A stretch of DNA of 64,000 bases from Carettochelys insculpta. Lineage: Eukaryota; Chordata; Testudines; Carettochelyidae. Positions 10,680 to 22,559 of the stretch are shown here, piece after piece. The stretch's first letter is position 1; each line of letters starts with the position of its first letter. The stretch lies in contig NC_134137.1 of the NCBI RefSeq assembly GCF_033958435.1, positions 228,201,501 to 228,265,500 of the forward strand. Direction: 5' to 3'. The translations under genes were made by a program, and so were the position numbers. Under the pieces are notes generated by a model. It was not told the DNA's origin, did not search any database, and was given only the letters and a program-made list of their open reading frames with translations.

Positions 10680-11359
10680 TATCTCAGCACTTCAGTGCAC
10701 TTTTTTCAGGGTGCTATTTTATTCTCCATAATCTGAATTTTAAAAGAAGAAACCTTTTACTTTATATGGCTGTGTCTACACTACAGCAATCTTTCAAAAG
10801 AAGATTTGCCAGAAGAGATCTTCTGGAAAATCTAATTTCAAAAGATTGCATCCACACACCAAAAGTGTATCGAAAGATCTATCCGCCCTTTTGAAAGAGA
10901 GTGGCCATGCAGCCCTGGACACTCTTTCAAAAGAATGGACCAGGAAATGGTGCAGACAGAGTTGCATGGTCAGCAAGCTTTCCAGGAAGCTCCAGCAATA
11001 CACTGCCTGAAGGGGCCCCATCAAACACCCACTCCCTGCACAAGCTGAGGTCTGCCTTGCTGGAATTAGCTTTGCAGAGCCTGTGCATGGTCCTGAAGCT
11101 CAGCCCTCAGAGCCATGGACCTACAGCAGCCCCTGACCCATATGCACGCCCTGGCTGGGCTGCAAGCCACCCTCCTTGTGGCCGCCCTTTGTCTCCTCCA
11201 GTGGCTGAGCCCTTTCCTTAGGGCTCCCAACCCACCATGACCGCAGCCATCTCCCACTGTGGGCTAGCCAGCGCCTCTGGAGCCACCCAACCAGCTCTGA
11301 CTACTGGGACCAGCAGGTCCTGGGCAAGGAGGATGATGAGCGGTGGCTGCCCAGAACTT

Positions 11360-12120
11360 CCATATGAAGAAAGAAACATTCCTGGAGCTCTGCAGCTGGC
11401 TCGTCCCCGCTCTCCAATGCCAGAACACCCAGATGCAGCACACACTGACCGTGGGGAAGCACGTGGCTATCACCATTTGGAAGCTCACCGCCACAAAGAG
11501 CTATGGCTCTGTGGGATAGCAGTTCGGGGTAGGCAAGTCAACCGTCGGGGCTGTCCTCCTTGAGGTAAGGCACGCCCTGCTCGCTGGCCTGGCATGGGGG
11601 GGAAGCAGAATGGGGGAGGAGACTCCCAGGTAAGGGGGACCCTTAGAGGCTGAGGTGTGAGGGGGGCAGGGTGGGGGGGGCCGAGCCACAGGGGACTGTG
11701 ATGCCCCACATTTATACAGGCCCACTGCCAGAGGGGTCACCTCGTGGGGGGGTTGCCTGGAGGGCCTGGGGGGAAGGGGGCTGAGAGGGGGCAGGGGAGC
11801 CCACTGAGGCTAGGGCCGCCCCTTCAGGCACTCATGATAGCGCTCGCTCTCCGTCCCCTGCAGGTTGTGGCAGTGATCAACCAAGTGCTGCTCCAGAGGC
11901 TTGTCTGTGTCGGGGACCTGGACATGCCCGTCGCGGGGTTCACTGCCCTAGTCCTCCCCGGCGGCTTTGGCATGATTGCTGGCACCCATATCACCATCTC
12001 AGCCCCAGACTACAGCGCCGGACGACACGTCAACCACAAGGGCTACCGTTCGGTTGTGCTGCAGGCCCTGGTGGACCATAGAAGCTGGTTCTTGGACATT
12101 TACATGGGCTGGTCAGGCCG
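11360..12120 (+). pseudogene. broken Harbinger transposase
   Basis: Exon 1 remains as TFLELCSWLVPALQ, HTLTVGKHVAITIWKLTATK and SYGSVG followed by an in-frame TAG, then QFGVGKSTVGAVLLE and a donor GAG|GTAAGG at about 11564. Exon 2 begins at 11864 after CCCCTGCAG with VVAVINQVLLQRLVCVGD, then IAGTHITISAPD and ALVDHRSWFLDIYMGW. The ALDG motif holding the first catalytic aspartate has become MIAG, and sequence after GWSG is lost, removing the second Asp and the Glu. It is not functional. Confidence 0.75.
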
Positions 12121-12904
12121 GGGCAGCTGGGAGGGGGCGATGGGGGCCGGGGAGGCTGGTCCAGCTAGTCAGTGAGGGCCCTGCAGATGCTCTGCAGCGT
12201 GACCACCATCTTGGCCCACACCTCCCACTGCCAGGCCAGGTCAGCCCGATCCAGCACCAGCCACTCTGCCAACAGTTCGTTTTGACAGCGGAGGCGGCCA
12301 TGTAGGTGGCAGCCTCGTCATCCTGCCCATGGCGACGTGCCCTCCGGCCACGGGCCCCTCTGGGCACTGATGGTGTGGGCGGCCCGGCGCTCTCTGCTGC
12401 CCCTCTGGCACTTCTTGGCCCTACATCGGGGACAGGGCTGGCTGGGGCCGATAGTCAGGTGGGGCTCTCCCAGCCCTTGGACGGTGCAGCTGTAATGATG
12501 GAAAGGGAGAGCGAGATAGTCCCACAGCCCAGCCCCAAGTGCTGTGCCCTCCACACCCCCATGGGCAGCGGCCCCCACCCCCGGGTCTAAGATGTCCCAG
12601 GAGTGGTGGCCTGTGTGCCCTGCACAGTGGGCCCTGCTGCACAAGAAAATGGGAGGGGGGTGTCCAGGCACATGAGGGTCCCCACAGTGGTGGCGAGTGA
12701 GCTGGGTGCAGCCTGGCCCCCACATGCGTGCAGTCTGCAGTGCTGTCCACATGCACAGGTGCTGAGCATCACCTGTGAGTGTACCCACATGCTGGGGCAC
12801 ACTCCTATGTGGGATGTCTCGGGCTGGGCCATCACCTGTGTGGCTGGCATGCCTCAGGCCGTTGCAGGGGCGGGCGCCTTCCCCGCATGCTCCAGGGGGT
12901 GCGA

Positions 12905-13435
12905 TATGCCAGGCACTTACCGGAGGGTCCCTCGATAATGTCCAGGGACCCCTGGCTGGAGGTAGAGCAGCTGGATGAGCCCGAGGGCACTGCGATCACA
13001 AAGTTCCTGTCTGTGGAGGTGTCCTCAGAGTGGGCCTCAGATTCTGTCTCCATGGCCTGGCTGGTACCCTTCTGGGCTTGGCTTTCCCTCTGGTGCAGCA
13101 GGGAGCTCCTCGGCTGCTGTGTCAAGGACAATGCAGGGTGGGGAGTTGTTCTCGCTGGCAAGGAGGCCAGGCAGCTCCCTATAGAAGGGGCAGGTAGCAG
13201 GCCCTGCCCCGAGTGCCTGGTGGCATCCCTGGCCCAGACATAGCCGTGGCACAGTTCTTTAATCGTGGAGCGCACCTGCTCCAAGATCCGGGAGGGGTGG
13301 CCTCAGGCGGCGAGGCCTGTAGCCAGCCAGCCGTACACAGGGGCGTTGCACTTCTTGCTGATGGTGTTCCAGAGAACGATCTCCTCCCACCCAAGGCTCA
13401 GCAAGTCCTGCAGCTCTGGCTTCATCCAGGAGGAT
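12905..13435 (-). pseudogene. broken Harbinger Myb-like protein
   Basis: On the minus strand, KPELQDLLSLGWEEIVLWN, ATGLAA followed by TGA, then GHPSRILEQVRSTIKELCHG and YVWARDATRHSG align with the Myb-like domain of the intact element (AELRDLLGLW, ADGLAARGHPAR, IRSKVKELRQGYSRARDVAS). At least one stop and one frameshift break it before the CPFYRELP-like segment. Confidence 0.7.
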
Positions 13436-14177
13436 GTCCTCCTTTTTGTGCCTGGGGCAGACTCCTAGGACTCCTCAGCTAGCTCCCTGTGGGGTGCTTG
13501 GGGGGGGGCACGGGACAGCTGAGTGCTGGACATGCTGGCTCTGATCACTGCAGGGGTGGTTGAGAGGGCATGGGTCTCAGCAGCTTGTGTCCTCATTGCC
13601 ACCACACTCACAGCTTCCTGCCACAGGGTCCCTGCACCTTTAAGGCAGCTGGACGCAGGGAACATAGAGCTCGGCTAGCACTAGCCAGGGTGTCTCCACG
13701 TTCCAGCTGGCCGGCACCATGGAGGTCCCCTCTTTCAAAAGAAGGGCCCATGGAGGATCTGCACATGCTTTTTTCTCGAAAGATTATTTCAAAAAAAGGC
13801 ACTCTTCCAGATCCAGGAGCGGAAGAGGGCCTCCAAAAGAAGCACTGCGTTCTTTTGATTTCAGATTGAAAGAATGCATTTTTTGTGTAGACGCACACAG
13901 GTTCTTTTGAAAAAGGGCCAGCTTTTTCAAAAGAACTTGCTAGTGTAGATACAGCCCATAGTTACAAAGAAAATCTTCAAAAACATAAAGCATGTCTAAT
14001 GTAGAATCTTATAAGAAAACTCAGCAATGACAAAATAAACATTACCCATGTTTGGACTGTTGTGTCAGTTTCTTGAGACAATTAATTAGGTCAGAATTAA
14101 GGTTCTGTGATAAGAAAGCAAGTTTGATTAATCTGGGGTTGTGAAGAACGAATGCCTGTTAAGGGTTTAACCCCTGA

Positions 14178-14572
14178 AGCTACATCTACACTAGAGAGTT
14201 CTGTTGACAAAACTCGTGAAGTGCCCACGTTAAAAATGGGTTGTGTTGACATATTGTCCACAGAACTTGGCACTTTTGTCGACAGCCTTCTGCCCCTCCT
14301 CCAGAATCTGCTGATAAAAACACGTGTGGATGCCCAGGGGGCTCTCTGTCGACAAACTGGGCTTCCAGGTCACCAAGCAGCCCTGTCTGCTGTGCTTCCA
14401 GTTGACCATTCTGTTGAGAGAGCAGCCAGGCAGTCTGGGCACTGTCTGTCGACAGAGCCAATCAACAAAGCAATCCACTTTCATGTGTGACCACAATCTG
14501 TCGACAGTTTTGTCAGAAGATCTCTTCTGACAGTAACATCTGTCAACAGAGCATTGTAGTGTAGCCACAGCC
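14178..14572. mobile_element. Harbinger-type MITE with TGTCGACA motifs
   Basis: A 395-bp element, ends AGCTACATCTACACTAGAG and, reversed, GGCTGTGGCTACACTACAA, flanked by TGA and AGA. Its internal signature is the repeated palindrome TGTCGACA and one-base variants (at least seven occurrences). It is non-coding. Confidence 0.78.
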
Positions 14573-17500
14573 AGAGAGGATGGGTCCTCTGTTGGCAAGT
14601 AGCCAGATGAGCCAATGGGAAGAGAGAGGGATCGTTTTGAATTGAAACAGTTGCCTGCTGAGAGGATCATGTTTCCTTGCCAGAGCAGGGATACCAGGGT
14701 GCTTAATCTTAATCAGGCTTTCTGGATCCAGTAAATACCTGGCCACAGTGCAATCTAGGCCTACAGAGATGCGAGGAGAAAGGAAATGTTTCGTTAGACA
14801 CAATCAGGTTATTTTTATTTTTGGTTTGGTGAGGGACTTCTTAGGCTCGTTGATGATCTTCCTGGAAATTGTAATTTTGTTTATTTTAGTTGCTTTGTAA
14901 CACTTTGTAACCAAGTATGCTATATCCCTTCCTTGGTATACTTTTTTCTTTTGCTTTGTTAATAAATTGCCCTTTTTAAGGCCATGATTCCATTCCTGTG
15001 TCCCAAAGAAACGTGTGTATATTCATGCTGAGACCAAAGGGTCAGCTATCAGGCTGCCGTTTAATTTCTTCTCTTTGTTCCCATGCTCTCTCCTAAGGGA
15101 GGGATAAAAGCTTAGGATTACCCCACAGGGAGACATTCCACGTGTGTCTTCCTGGGTTTTAAAGGCGGGGTTTCTCACTTGGGTGGTGGCAGCCACCTCC
15201 CAGGGGTCAGGGAATCTATGGCCTAGAGAAGTTTTTTAAGCAGAAAGCTACAGAGGCAAGGAATTTTAAGGTCTTTTGTGAGCCCCCACATTCTGCACTC
15301 GGAATGTCAGAATGGGGATCAGCCCTGAATGGGGTGCATCCTGCTTTGATGTATGTTGGACAGATATACATTTGGAGTAGATTGCAGAGGGAAGTGAATG
15401 CCACGTGCACTGTATTCCCAACATTGAACATAATACGAACCCAGCAATGAATGCTGGCCTTTCCTTTTTATTTCCACCCTTTCAAGATTTTGGGTTAACT
15501 CTCATTAAACCACAATCTGGTTGTATTACTACATTAATAATCCAGAAACAAACCCAATAAGAAAACCTCTTCTGGTATGAGAAATGGGAGTGCTCTGTTA
15601 CTAGGCCTGAGTCACTGGGCTGCACACAAACCCTTTTGTGTTGTTTATCAAAACAAGAAAGGTATTTTAGTGTTTTGCATTAAGAAATGAGACCTGACCT
15701 GCAGGAAGAAATAGTATGAGGTCCAGTAATCAAAGACTATTGTAAGACAGAAACATGAGGAGGCAGACGATGTCCATTAAATCTTAACTGGGACATACCC
15801 TGATTTCAGAGTGCTTCGCTAGGCAATGTTCTTTTCATATATTTCTGGGATGGAATTACCTATGGCTATATTTAAAAACAGAAAGTAGAGAAAATTGGCA
15901 ACTCTGGCTTCACTATCTGTCTAATCAATCTGGCTAGGCAGTGCAAAAATGGCTAATCATAAAATAGGGTTTCTGTGCTTACAATATCTTCAGATGATTC
16001 CTGCTTTATTTAATGTGCCTTAAGAGAATGAACTAAATAATACGAAGAAGAGCTCTGTGTATGGTTGAAAGTTTTTCTCACTTACGAGTAGAACTGAGTC
16101 CAGTAAAAGATATTACCTCACACATCTTGTCTCTCTGAACTAAAATAGAATAATAAAAGCCACGGTTAAAAACAAAAGGGTGGGGGCGGAGAATTTGAAA
16201 ACAGCATGGTTTAAATGGCTGACAAAGAACTCCCTTATTTAGATGTTAATTCTTCTCTGGCCCTAAGCTTATGATGTGTTCATCAGGAAGGACAAAGCAG
16301 GGTAAGTCTTCCAAGGTTGCACCCATCTCTACCAGTAGAGATGGAAATGGCTCGTTCAGTCTTGTCTTTCTTATCTGCATCTTTTGAAAATGGCCAATGC
16401 AGGATTGTTCCCCAGGGAAAAGAAGTTCTAATGCACTGTTGTAATAACTTATGTGGAGGATGAAGTCACACCCCAATAAAGAAAAAAAAGTTGCCAAGTT
16501 TTTCTCATGTCTTTATATAAGTAGATGAGGTTTAGCCCTACTACTCCTAGATTTCAGCCTCCAGAACCAACAGAGGTGCATGTACACCCAGAGCCACAGC
16601 TGTCCCTTGGATACAGTGAGTTGAGGCAACTGCCCCATGCTTTGGGAATCCCATTGTTACCAGATTTGTCCATTACTTTTGGGTATGTTCATTTATTAGA
16701 GTTACTCTTCTGCGGGGTGATAATTCTATCACCATGCTACTTGTGTTGTGTTATGCTTAACAGAAGCGCAAAGGATCTTTTTTCAGGGGGATATGGCAAC
16801 ACCCTGCATTTATTAGTAATATAATAAAGAATATGAGTTTCACACGCACACGTCCTGCTGATGTTAGAATTGTATTAGTCTGTTGGCTGTCCTGACTTAC
16901 TGGCCAGATAAATCTTTCTTAGCCCAGCACATTCCCACATGGCAAATATAATATCTCATTCCCTCACTGGGGGAGCCTGATGGTAACATATAGAGACATT
17001 ACATAGGCTTGTGGTCTCAGTTTGAGATACATTCTTTCTTATTACAGCACATAGGACATATTCCCGTAAGGCAAATACAAGATAATATCAATACAATGTG
17101 GGTGAAACACAATTGACAATATGCCTTTAGAAGTGGGAAACCATCCTTTAAAAATATTATACAGCAATGAATATTTATTTTTCACACACTGGATGTAAAT
17201 ACAATTACCAAACTGTGTGTTTGAATTTGTACAGTGACATTAGTTGGCTAATTTGTTTATTTTGATAAATCCAATCATATAGCTTTGTCCCATTAACTTC
17301 TAAAGGCAAACCAAGATTAATATAATTTGCAATTGTTAACATACTTTGGCATACAATGGATTTTAATTTGACAATACAAACATAACTCCTTTTATCATAG
17401 TATACCTAAATTATGCCAAATGACTAGAGAAAAACTATGTATATATTTGACACAATACACAACAATGCTAGCAATAAGACAAACACTATAAAACAGACAA

Positions 17501-18122
17501 AACACGAAATAGAGAAAACACAATTTTTGTTGCATCAGTAGATTCCCATGTTATTTTGGGTTACTCTTCAGCTCACACTAGCTTTTTCTGATTTTCTGAA
17601 AGACAAAAAGAACATTTTTCTACACCTTTGTTGGTGGCACATACATATATATATACACACACATATATATACACACACACAAAGAGAGATATGTGCATAT
17701 ATTCTTTTTTCCTTAATATCTCTTGCATTACTTTAACTAATTTTACACCACAGTACATAGATTACGTTTCCTTTTATAGATCTGGGGCAGTTAAGTTCTA
17801 ATAGACACACCTTATTGTCTTTTTAGCAAATTTGACTAAATTATCCAGATTTAAATCAGATTATCTCTTTGCCTGGCTTATTTACAGACATTTCTTTGGA
17901 AAAGGACTCATTTGTCCTTTAGAATGGCTGTAAAGAAACCAAGAATTCTTTTCTATAACATTTTCACAAAGTTTAACTGTTCAGTTCTCTCCAGACTCTA
18001 CAGAGTTGACTTCTTACTCTTTCCTTAAATCACTTGCTTATTCCCCAAAATGACATTTTAATTAGATATTACTATTTTAAGCTTTATTCTAGGGATTTGA
18101 ATCTTTCATGCCTAGACTCACT
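14573..18122. other. intergenic, no gene seen
   Basis: Mostly AT-rich. The part around 14860-15230 contains AATAAA, GGATAAAAGC and GC-rich ends reminiscent of an old LTR, but no paired LTR or coding region was found. Confidence 0.4.
17641..17690 (+). repeat. compound (TA)n/(CA)n microsatellite
   Basis: Alternating CATATATATATA and CACACACA blocks. The short peptides read from it (IHTHIYTH and similar) are artefacts. Confidence 0.85.
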
Positions 18123-18237
18123 GGTTACGGTTACACTACAGCAATCTGTAGACAGAAGTCAGTCCGAAGAGATTTCCTGGCAAAACTTCTTGTGGCCACA
18201 CACAAAAGCCAACTGGAAGAGCACTCTGCTCTGTTGA
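18123..18237 (+). mobile_element. left part of a Harbinger-type MITE
   Basis: It begins GGTTACGGTTACACTACAGC, a mutated version of the GGCTACGTCTACAC end, and carries TGTAGACAG and CTGTTGACAG motifs like the element at 14178. It stops at the junction with the Tigger-like MITE. The other half is not found. Confidence 0.55.
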
Positions 18238-18659
18238 CAGAGTGGCCGGGCTGCCGGGAGGGGTGTCTGTTAAACCCAAAAGTCTGTTAAATACGAGGGT
18301 TTACTGCCCATCCACCCCACCAGGCTCCCCCAACCCCAGTCTCCCCACCACAAAAAAAAAATGCCCACGACTCAACAGAGCTGCCACCACTGGAGCTCTG
18401 CGGGAGCTACTGGACTCGCAGCTGGGGCTCCTGACATTAAAATGGTCATAGGGCAGTGTTTAAACTAAGAGCTGGGGGAAAGCCGATTGGTGCGGAGAAG
18501 CATATGGATCGGATGGAGACTTCTCTTAGGCGAGACTCCATTGATAGAGATTCTATAGAATTCAGTCAGAAAGAGAAGAAGGGAGATGATAAAGTATGGG
18601 CCAGATCAGGTGACAAAAAATCACTTTTAAAAGAATCCAATACGTCAGGGAAGGGCAGG

Positions 18660-19420
18660 CATATGAATAGTGGTAGTTTTTTAAAGTGCTTTTACACAAA
18701 TGCTAGAAGGCTGTCTAATAAGATGGGTGAATTAGAGTACCTCATATCAAAGGAGGAGATTGACATAATAGGCATCATGGAAACCTGGTGGAATAAGGAC
18801 AATCAGTGGGACACGATCATACCGGGATATAAAATATATCGGAAGGACAGAATGGGTCGAGCGGGTGGCGGAGTGGTACTGTATGTGAAAGATAATATAG
18901 AATCAAATGAAATAAAAATCCTAATGAATCAAAATGTTCCATAGAATCACTATGGATAGCAATTCCTTCCTCTGATGGGAATAGAGCACTAGGGATATAT
19001 TGTTGACCACCTGACCAGGACAGTGATAGCGATGTTGAAATGCTAAGGGAGATTAGAGAGGCTATCAAAATAAAAAACTCAGTAATAATAAGGGATTTCA
19101 ATTATCCCCATATTGACTGGGTACATGTCACCTCAGGAAGGGATTCAGAGAGAAAATTTCTTGACGCCTTAAATGACTGCTTCTTGGAGCAGCTGGTACA
19201 GGAACCCACAAGGGGAGAGGCAACTCTTGATTTAGTACTGAGTGGAACACAGGATCTGGTCCAAGAGGTAACTATTACAGGACCGCTTGGAAATAGTGAC
19301 CTTAACATAATCACATTTAATATTCCTGTGTTGGGAAGAACACCACAACAGTCCAACACTCTGGTATTTAATTTCAAAAAGGGGAATTACACAAATATGA
19401 GCTTAGTTAAGCAGAATTAA
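18660..19420 (+). pseudogene. CR1 endonuclease domain (broken)
   Basis: This is the part of ORF2 that nicks target DNA for retrotransposition. YTNARRLSNKMGEL and IIGIMETWW mark the N-terminal catalytic part. After a frameshift and stop near 18942 the domain resumes with REIREAIKIK, FNYPHIDWVHVTS, FLEQLVQEPTRGEATLDLVL and GNSDLNIITF, its C-terminal motifs. Confidence 0.82.
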
Positions 19421-19739
19421 AAGGTAGAGTAACTAGAGTAAAATCCCTGCAAGCTGCATGGAAACTTTCCAAAGACACCATATTAGAGGCCCAACTTAAA
19501 TGTATAGCCCAAATTAAGAAACACAGTAAGAGACCTAAAAAAGAGCCACCATGGCTTAACAACCATGTAAAAGAGGCAGTGAGAGATAAAAAGACATCTT
19601 TTAAAAAGTGGAAGTCAAATCCTAGTGACCAAAATAGAAAGGAACATAAACACTTCCAAATTAAATGTAAAATGTAATAAGAAAAGCCAAAAAAGATTTT
19701 GAGGAACAGTTAGCCATAAATTAAAAAAACAATAGTAAA

Positions 19740-21480
19740 ATGTCTTTTAAGTACATTAGAAGCAGGAAGCCCGCTAAAGAAGCAGTGGGGCCCCTGAACA
19801 ATAGAGACATAAAAGGAGCAATCAAGGGAGACAATGCCATTGCGGAAAAACTAAATGATTTCTTTGCTTCAGTCTGCATGGCTGAGGATGTTGGAGAGAT
19901 TCCCAAATCTGAGCCGTCCTTCATAGGTGACAAATCTGAGGAACTGTCCCAGATTGAAGTGTCATTAGAGGAGGTTTTGGAACTAATTGATAAGCTGAAC
20001 AGTCACAAGTCTCCGGGACCAGATGGTATTCACCCAAGGGTTCTGAAAGAACTCAAATGTGAAATTGCGGAACTATTAACGGTGATTTGTAACCTACCCT
20101 TTAAATCAGCTTTGGTACCCAGTGACTGGAAGACGGCCAATATAACACCAACATTTAAAAAGGGCTCTAAAGGAGACCCCAGCAATTACAGACCAGTAAG
20201 TCTAACGTCAGTACTGGGTAAATTAGTAGAAACAATAGTAAAGAATAAAATTGTCAGACATGTAGAAGAACATGATTTGTTGAGCAAAAGTCAACATGGT
20301 TTCTGTAAAGGGAAGTCATGTTTTACTAATCTATTAGAGTTCTTTGAAGGGGTTAACAAGCATGCGGACGGGGGGATCCAGTAGACATAGTATACTTAGA
20401 TTTCCAGAAAGCCTTTGACACAGTCCCTCACCAAAGGCTCTTATGTAAATTAGGTGGTCATCGGATAGGAGGAAAGATCCTTTCATGGATTGGGAACTGG
20501 TTAAAAGACAGGAAACAAAGGGTAGGAATAAATGGTAAATTGTCGCAGTGGAAGGGGATAACTAGTGGCGTTCCCCAAGGGTCAGTCCTGGGACCAATCT
20601 TGTTCAACTTATTCGTCAATGATCTAGAGAAAGGGGCAAGCAGTGAGGTGGCAAAGTTTGCAGATGACACCAAACTGTTCAGGATAGTCAGAACCAAAGC
20701 AGACTGTGAAGAACTTCAAAAAGATCTCAGCAAACTGACTGACTGGGCAGCAAAATGGCAAATGAAATTTAATGTGGGTAAGTGTAAGGTAATGCACATT
20801 GGGAAAAATAACCCCAATTATACATATAATATGATGGGGGCAATATTAGCTACAACAGATCAGGAAAGGGATCTTGGAATTATAGTAGATAGTTCTCTGA
20901 AAACTTCCATGCAGTGTGCAGCAGCAGTCAGTAAAGCAAATAGGATGTTAGGAATAATTAAAAAAGGGACAGAAAATAAGATGAAGAACATCTTACTTTC
21001 CCTATATAAAACTATGGTACGCCCACATCTTGAGTACGGCATACAGATGTGGTCTCCTCACCTCAAAACAGATATACTGGTGTTAGAAAAGATTCAGAAA
21101 AGGGCAACTAAAATGATTAAGGGTTTGGAACGGGTCCCGTACAAGGAGAGGCTAGAGAGACTGGGACTTTTCAGTCTAGAAAAAAGGAGACTGAGGGGCG
21201 ATACGATAGAGGTCATGTGGATGGTCATGAATGGTGTAGAGAAAGTGAATACAGAAAAGTTATTTACTTGTTCCCATAATATAAGAACTAGAGGACACCA
21301 AATGAAATTAATGGGTAGCAGGTTCAAAACTAATAAAAGAAATTTTCTTCTCACACAGCGCACAGTCAACCTGTGGAACTCCTTACCAGAGGACGCTGTG
21401 AAGGCCAGGACTTGAACAGAGTTTAAAAAAGAGCTCGATAAGTATATGGAGGTTAGGTCCATAGATGCCTATTAGCAAGG
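19740..21480 (+). pseudogene. CR1 reverse transcriptase (broken)
   Basis: Motifs run in order: HKSPGPDGIHPRVLKEL, DWKTANITPTFKKGSKGDPS, NYRPVSLTSVLGKLVE, QHGFCKGKSC. A one-base frameshift at about 20380 follows, then [30 protein letters not shown] and the catalytic KFADDTKLF. The thumb and C-terminal regions (RERDLG-like [40 protein letters not shown]) are open to 21415. Confidence 0.88.
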
Positions 21481-22209
21481 GGTAAGGTATGGTGACTAGA
21501 CTTTTGTTGAAGGCGGGAGATGGATGGCACGAGACAAATCACTTGATCATTGTCTTCAGTTCACCTCCTCTGGAGCGCCTGGCATTGGCTACTGTCGGCA
21601 GACAGGATACTGGGCAAGATGGACCTTTGGTCTGACCCAGTATGGCCGTTCTTATGGAGGGACCCCACCATGTGGCTAGAGGGCCCCTGCCGCATGGCTG
21701 ACACTGCTCCATTGTGCAGCTGGAGGGATCCCGCCATGCGGCTGCCCCATTGCCATAGCCTGGAGGAGCCACTGCCAGAGCTGCCACACACTCCTCCCAC
21801 TGGTTTGCCTGTGTCCATGCCCCGCCTCTGGTGGGAGGAGGGTGTGGTGGTGGTTGTCCAGGCAGCAGTGGAGGGTTCAGCCATGGCAAACTGTGGCAGC
21901 TGGAAGCAACGTTGCCTCCAGCTGCAACAACGGCGGTTCTGGTAAGTCGCCTTAGTTTTTTGTTTTTTTTTTTGGCGGGGGGCAGGATTTAGGGTTTTAC
22001 AGGCACTAATTTAGCGGACTTCAAGAATGGGGGGATGGGATGGGCTGACATATGTCCACTGTTCCAAAAGTCCACTAAATTGGGATCCGTACAATTGAGG
22101 GTTTACCATAGTTCAAGACTTTATTTGTTTCTTGTAGGCTTGTCTGGGCCCAGTCCTGCTTTCCTAGCCAAACCATCCCTTCCCATGGACGCAGTCTTTG
22201 CTCCACTAT

Positions 22210-22535
22210 GGCCACGTCTACACGTGCCCCTCCCTTTCAGAAGGGGCATGTTAATGAGGCATTTTGGAACAGGTTAATGAGGCGCTGACATGCATATTCA
22301 GCACCTCATTAACATAATGGCAGCCAGTTATTTTGGGAATTAGGGAATGTCAAAGTTTGGGGTTTATTCTGAAGTGCCCACGTCTATACAGCCAGTCTTC
22401 ATTTTGAAAGCTGCACTTTCGAAGCACAACTGGCCACCATTATGCCAATGAGGTGCTGAATACACATGTCAGCGCCTCATTAACCTGTTCTGAAGTGCCT
22501 CATAACACACCCCTTCTGAAAGGGGGTGGGGGGGG
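22210..22535 (+). mobile_element. Harbinger-type MITE, right end degraded
   Basis: It starts GGCCACGTCTACACGTGCC. The internal sequence is an imperfect palindrome built on CAGCGCCTCATTAA and TTCTGAA, with the right arm ending CCCCTTCTGAAAGGGGG before the terminal repeat is lost. The internal arms resemble the palindromic MITE at 2695 (GCCTCATTA, GCGCTGA). Confidence 0.6.
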
Positions 22536-22559
22536 GAAACAATCCACCAGTTTAGCAAG

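Larger units (their letters stand above)
10768..13956. mobile_element. decayed Harbinger transposon
   Basis: A 3189-bp element with ends GGCTGTGTCTACACTA and, reversed, GGCTGTATCTACACTAGC, flanked by TAT and CAT (one mismatch). The subterminal regions repeat TTTCAAAAGA. Inside, a broken transposase lies on the plus strand and a broken Myb-like gene on the minus strand, the same convergent order as the intact element at 23967 when both are viewed from their transposase end. It is clearly a related but older subfamily. Confidence 0.82.
18441..21656 (+). mobile_element. CR1 LINE, nearly full-length ORF2, inactive
   Basis: It carries an apurinic endonuclease region (CFYTNARRLSNKMGELEYL, GIMETWWNKD, GGGVVLYVKD) and a reverse transcriptase region. 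The 3' end GGTCTGACCCAGTATGGCCG then TTCTTATG is the conserved tail of a turtle CR1 group. Several frameshifts and stops break the ORF (at about 18942, 19420 and 20384). It is inserted in a Tigger-like MITE. Confidence 0.9.
18238..22112. mobile_element. Tigger-like (pogo) MITE split by a CR1 insertion
   Basis: The left portion (18238-18440) and right portion (21657-22112) both match the MITE at 57253-57786 (GGGAGGGGTGTC, TTAAATACGAG, GGTTTACTGCCCA; then TTTTACAG, TCCACTAA, TTGAGGGTTTACC). The CR1 at 18441-21656 sits between them. The left tip has lost about 26 bp relative to the other copy. It has no coding capacity. Confidence 0.7.

Noticed and set aside
12318..12850. Overlapping long open frames on both strands
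   Set aside because: They lie in the GC-rich interior of the decayed Harbinger element. Low stop-codon density explains them and none matches a known protein.
14860..15240. Solo LTR of an endogenous retrovirus
   Set aside because: It contains an AATAAA and GC-rich flanks, but I could not define TG...CA ends, target duplications or a partner LTR.
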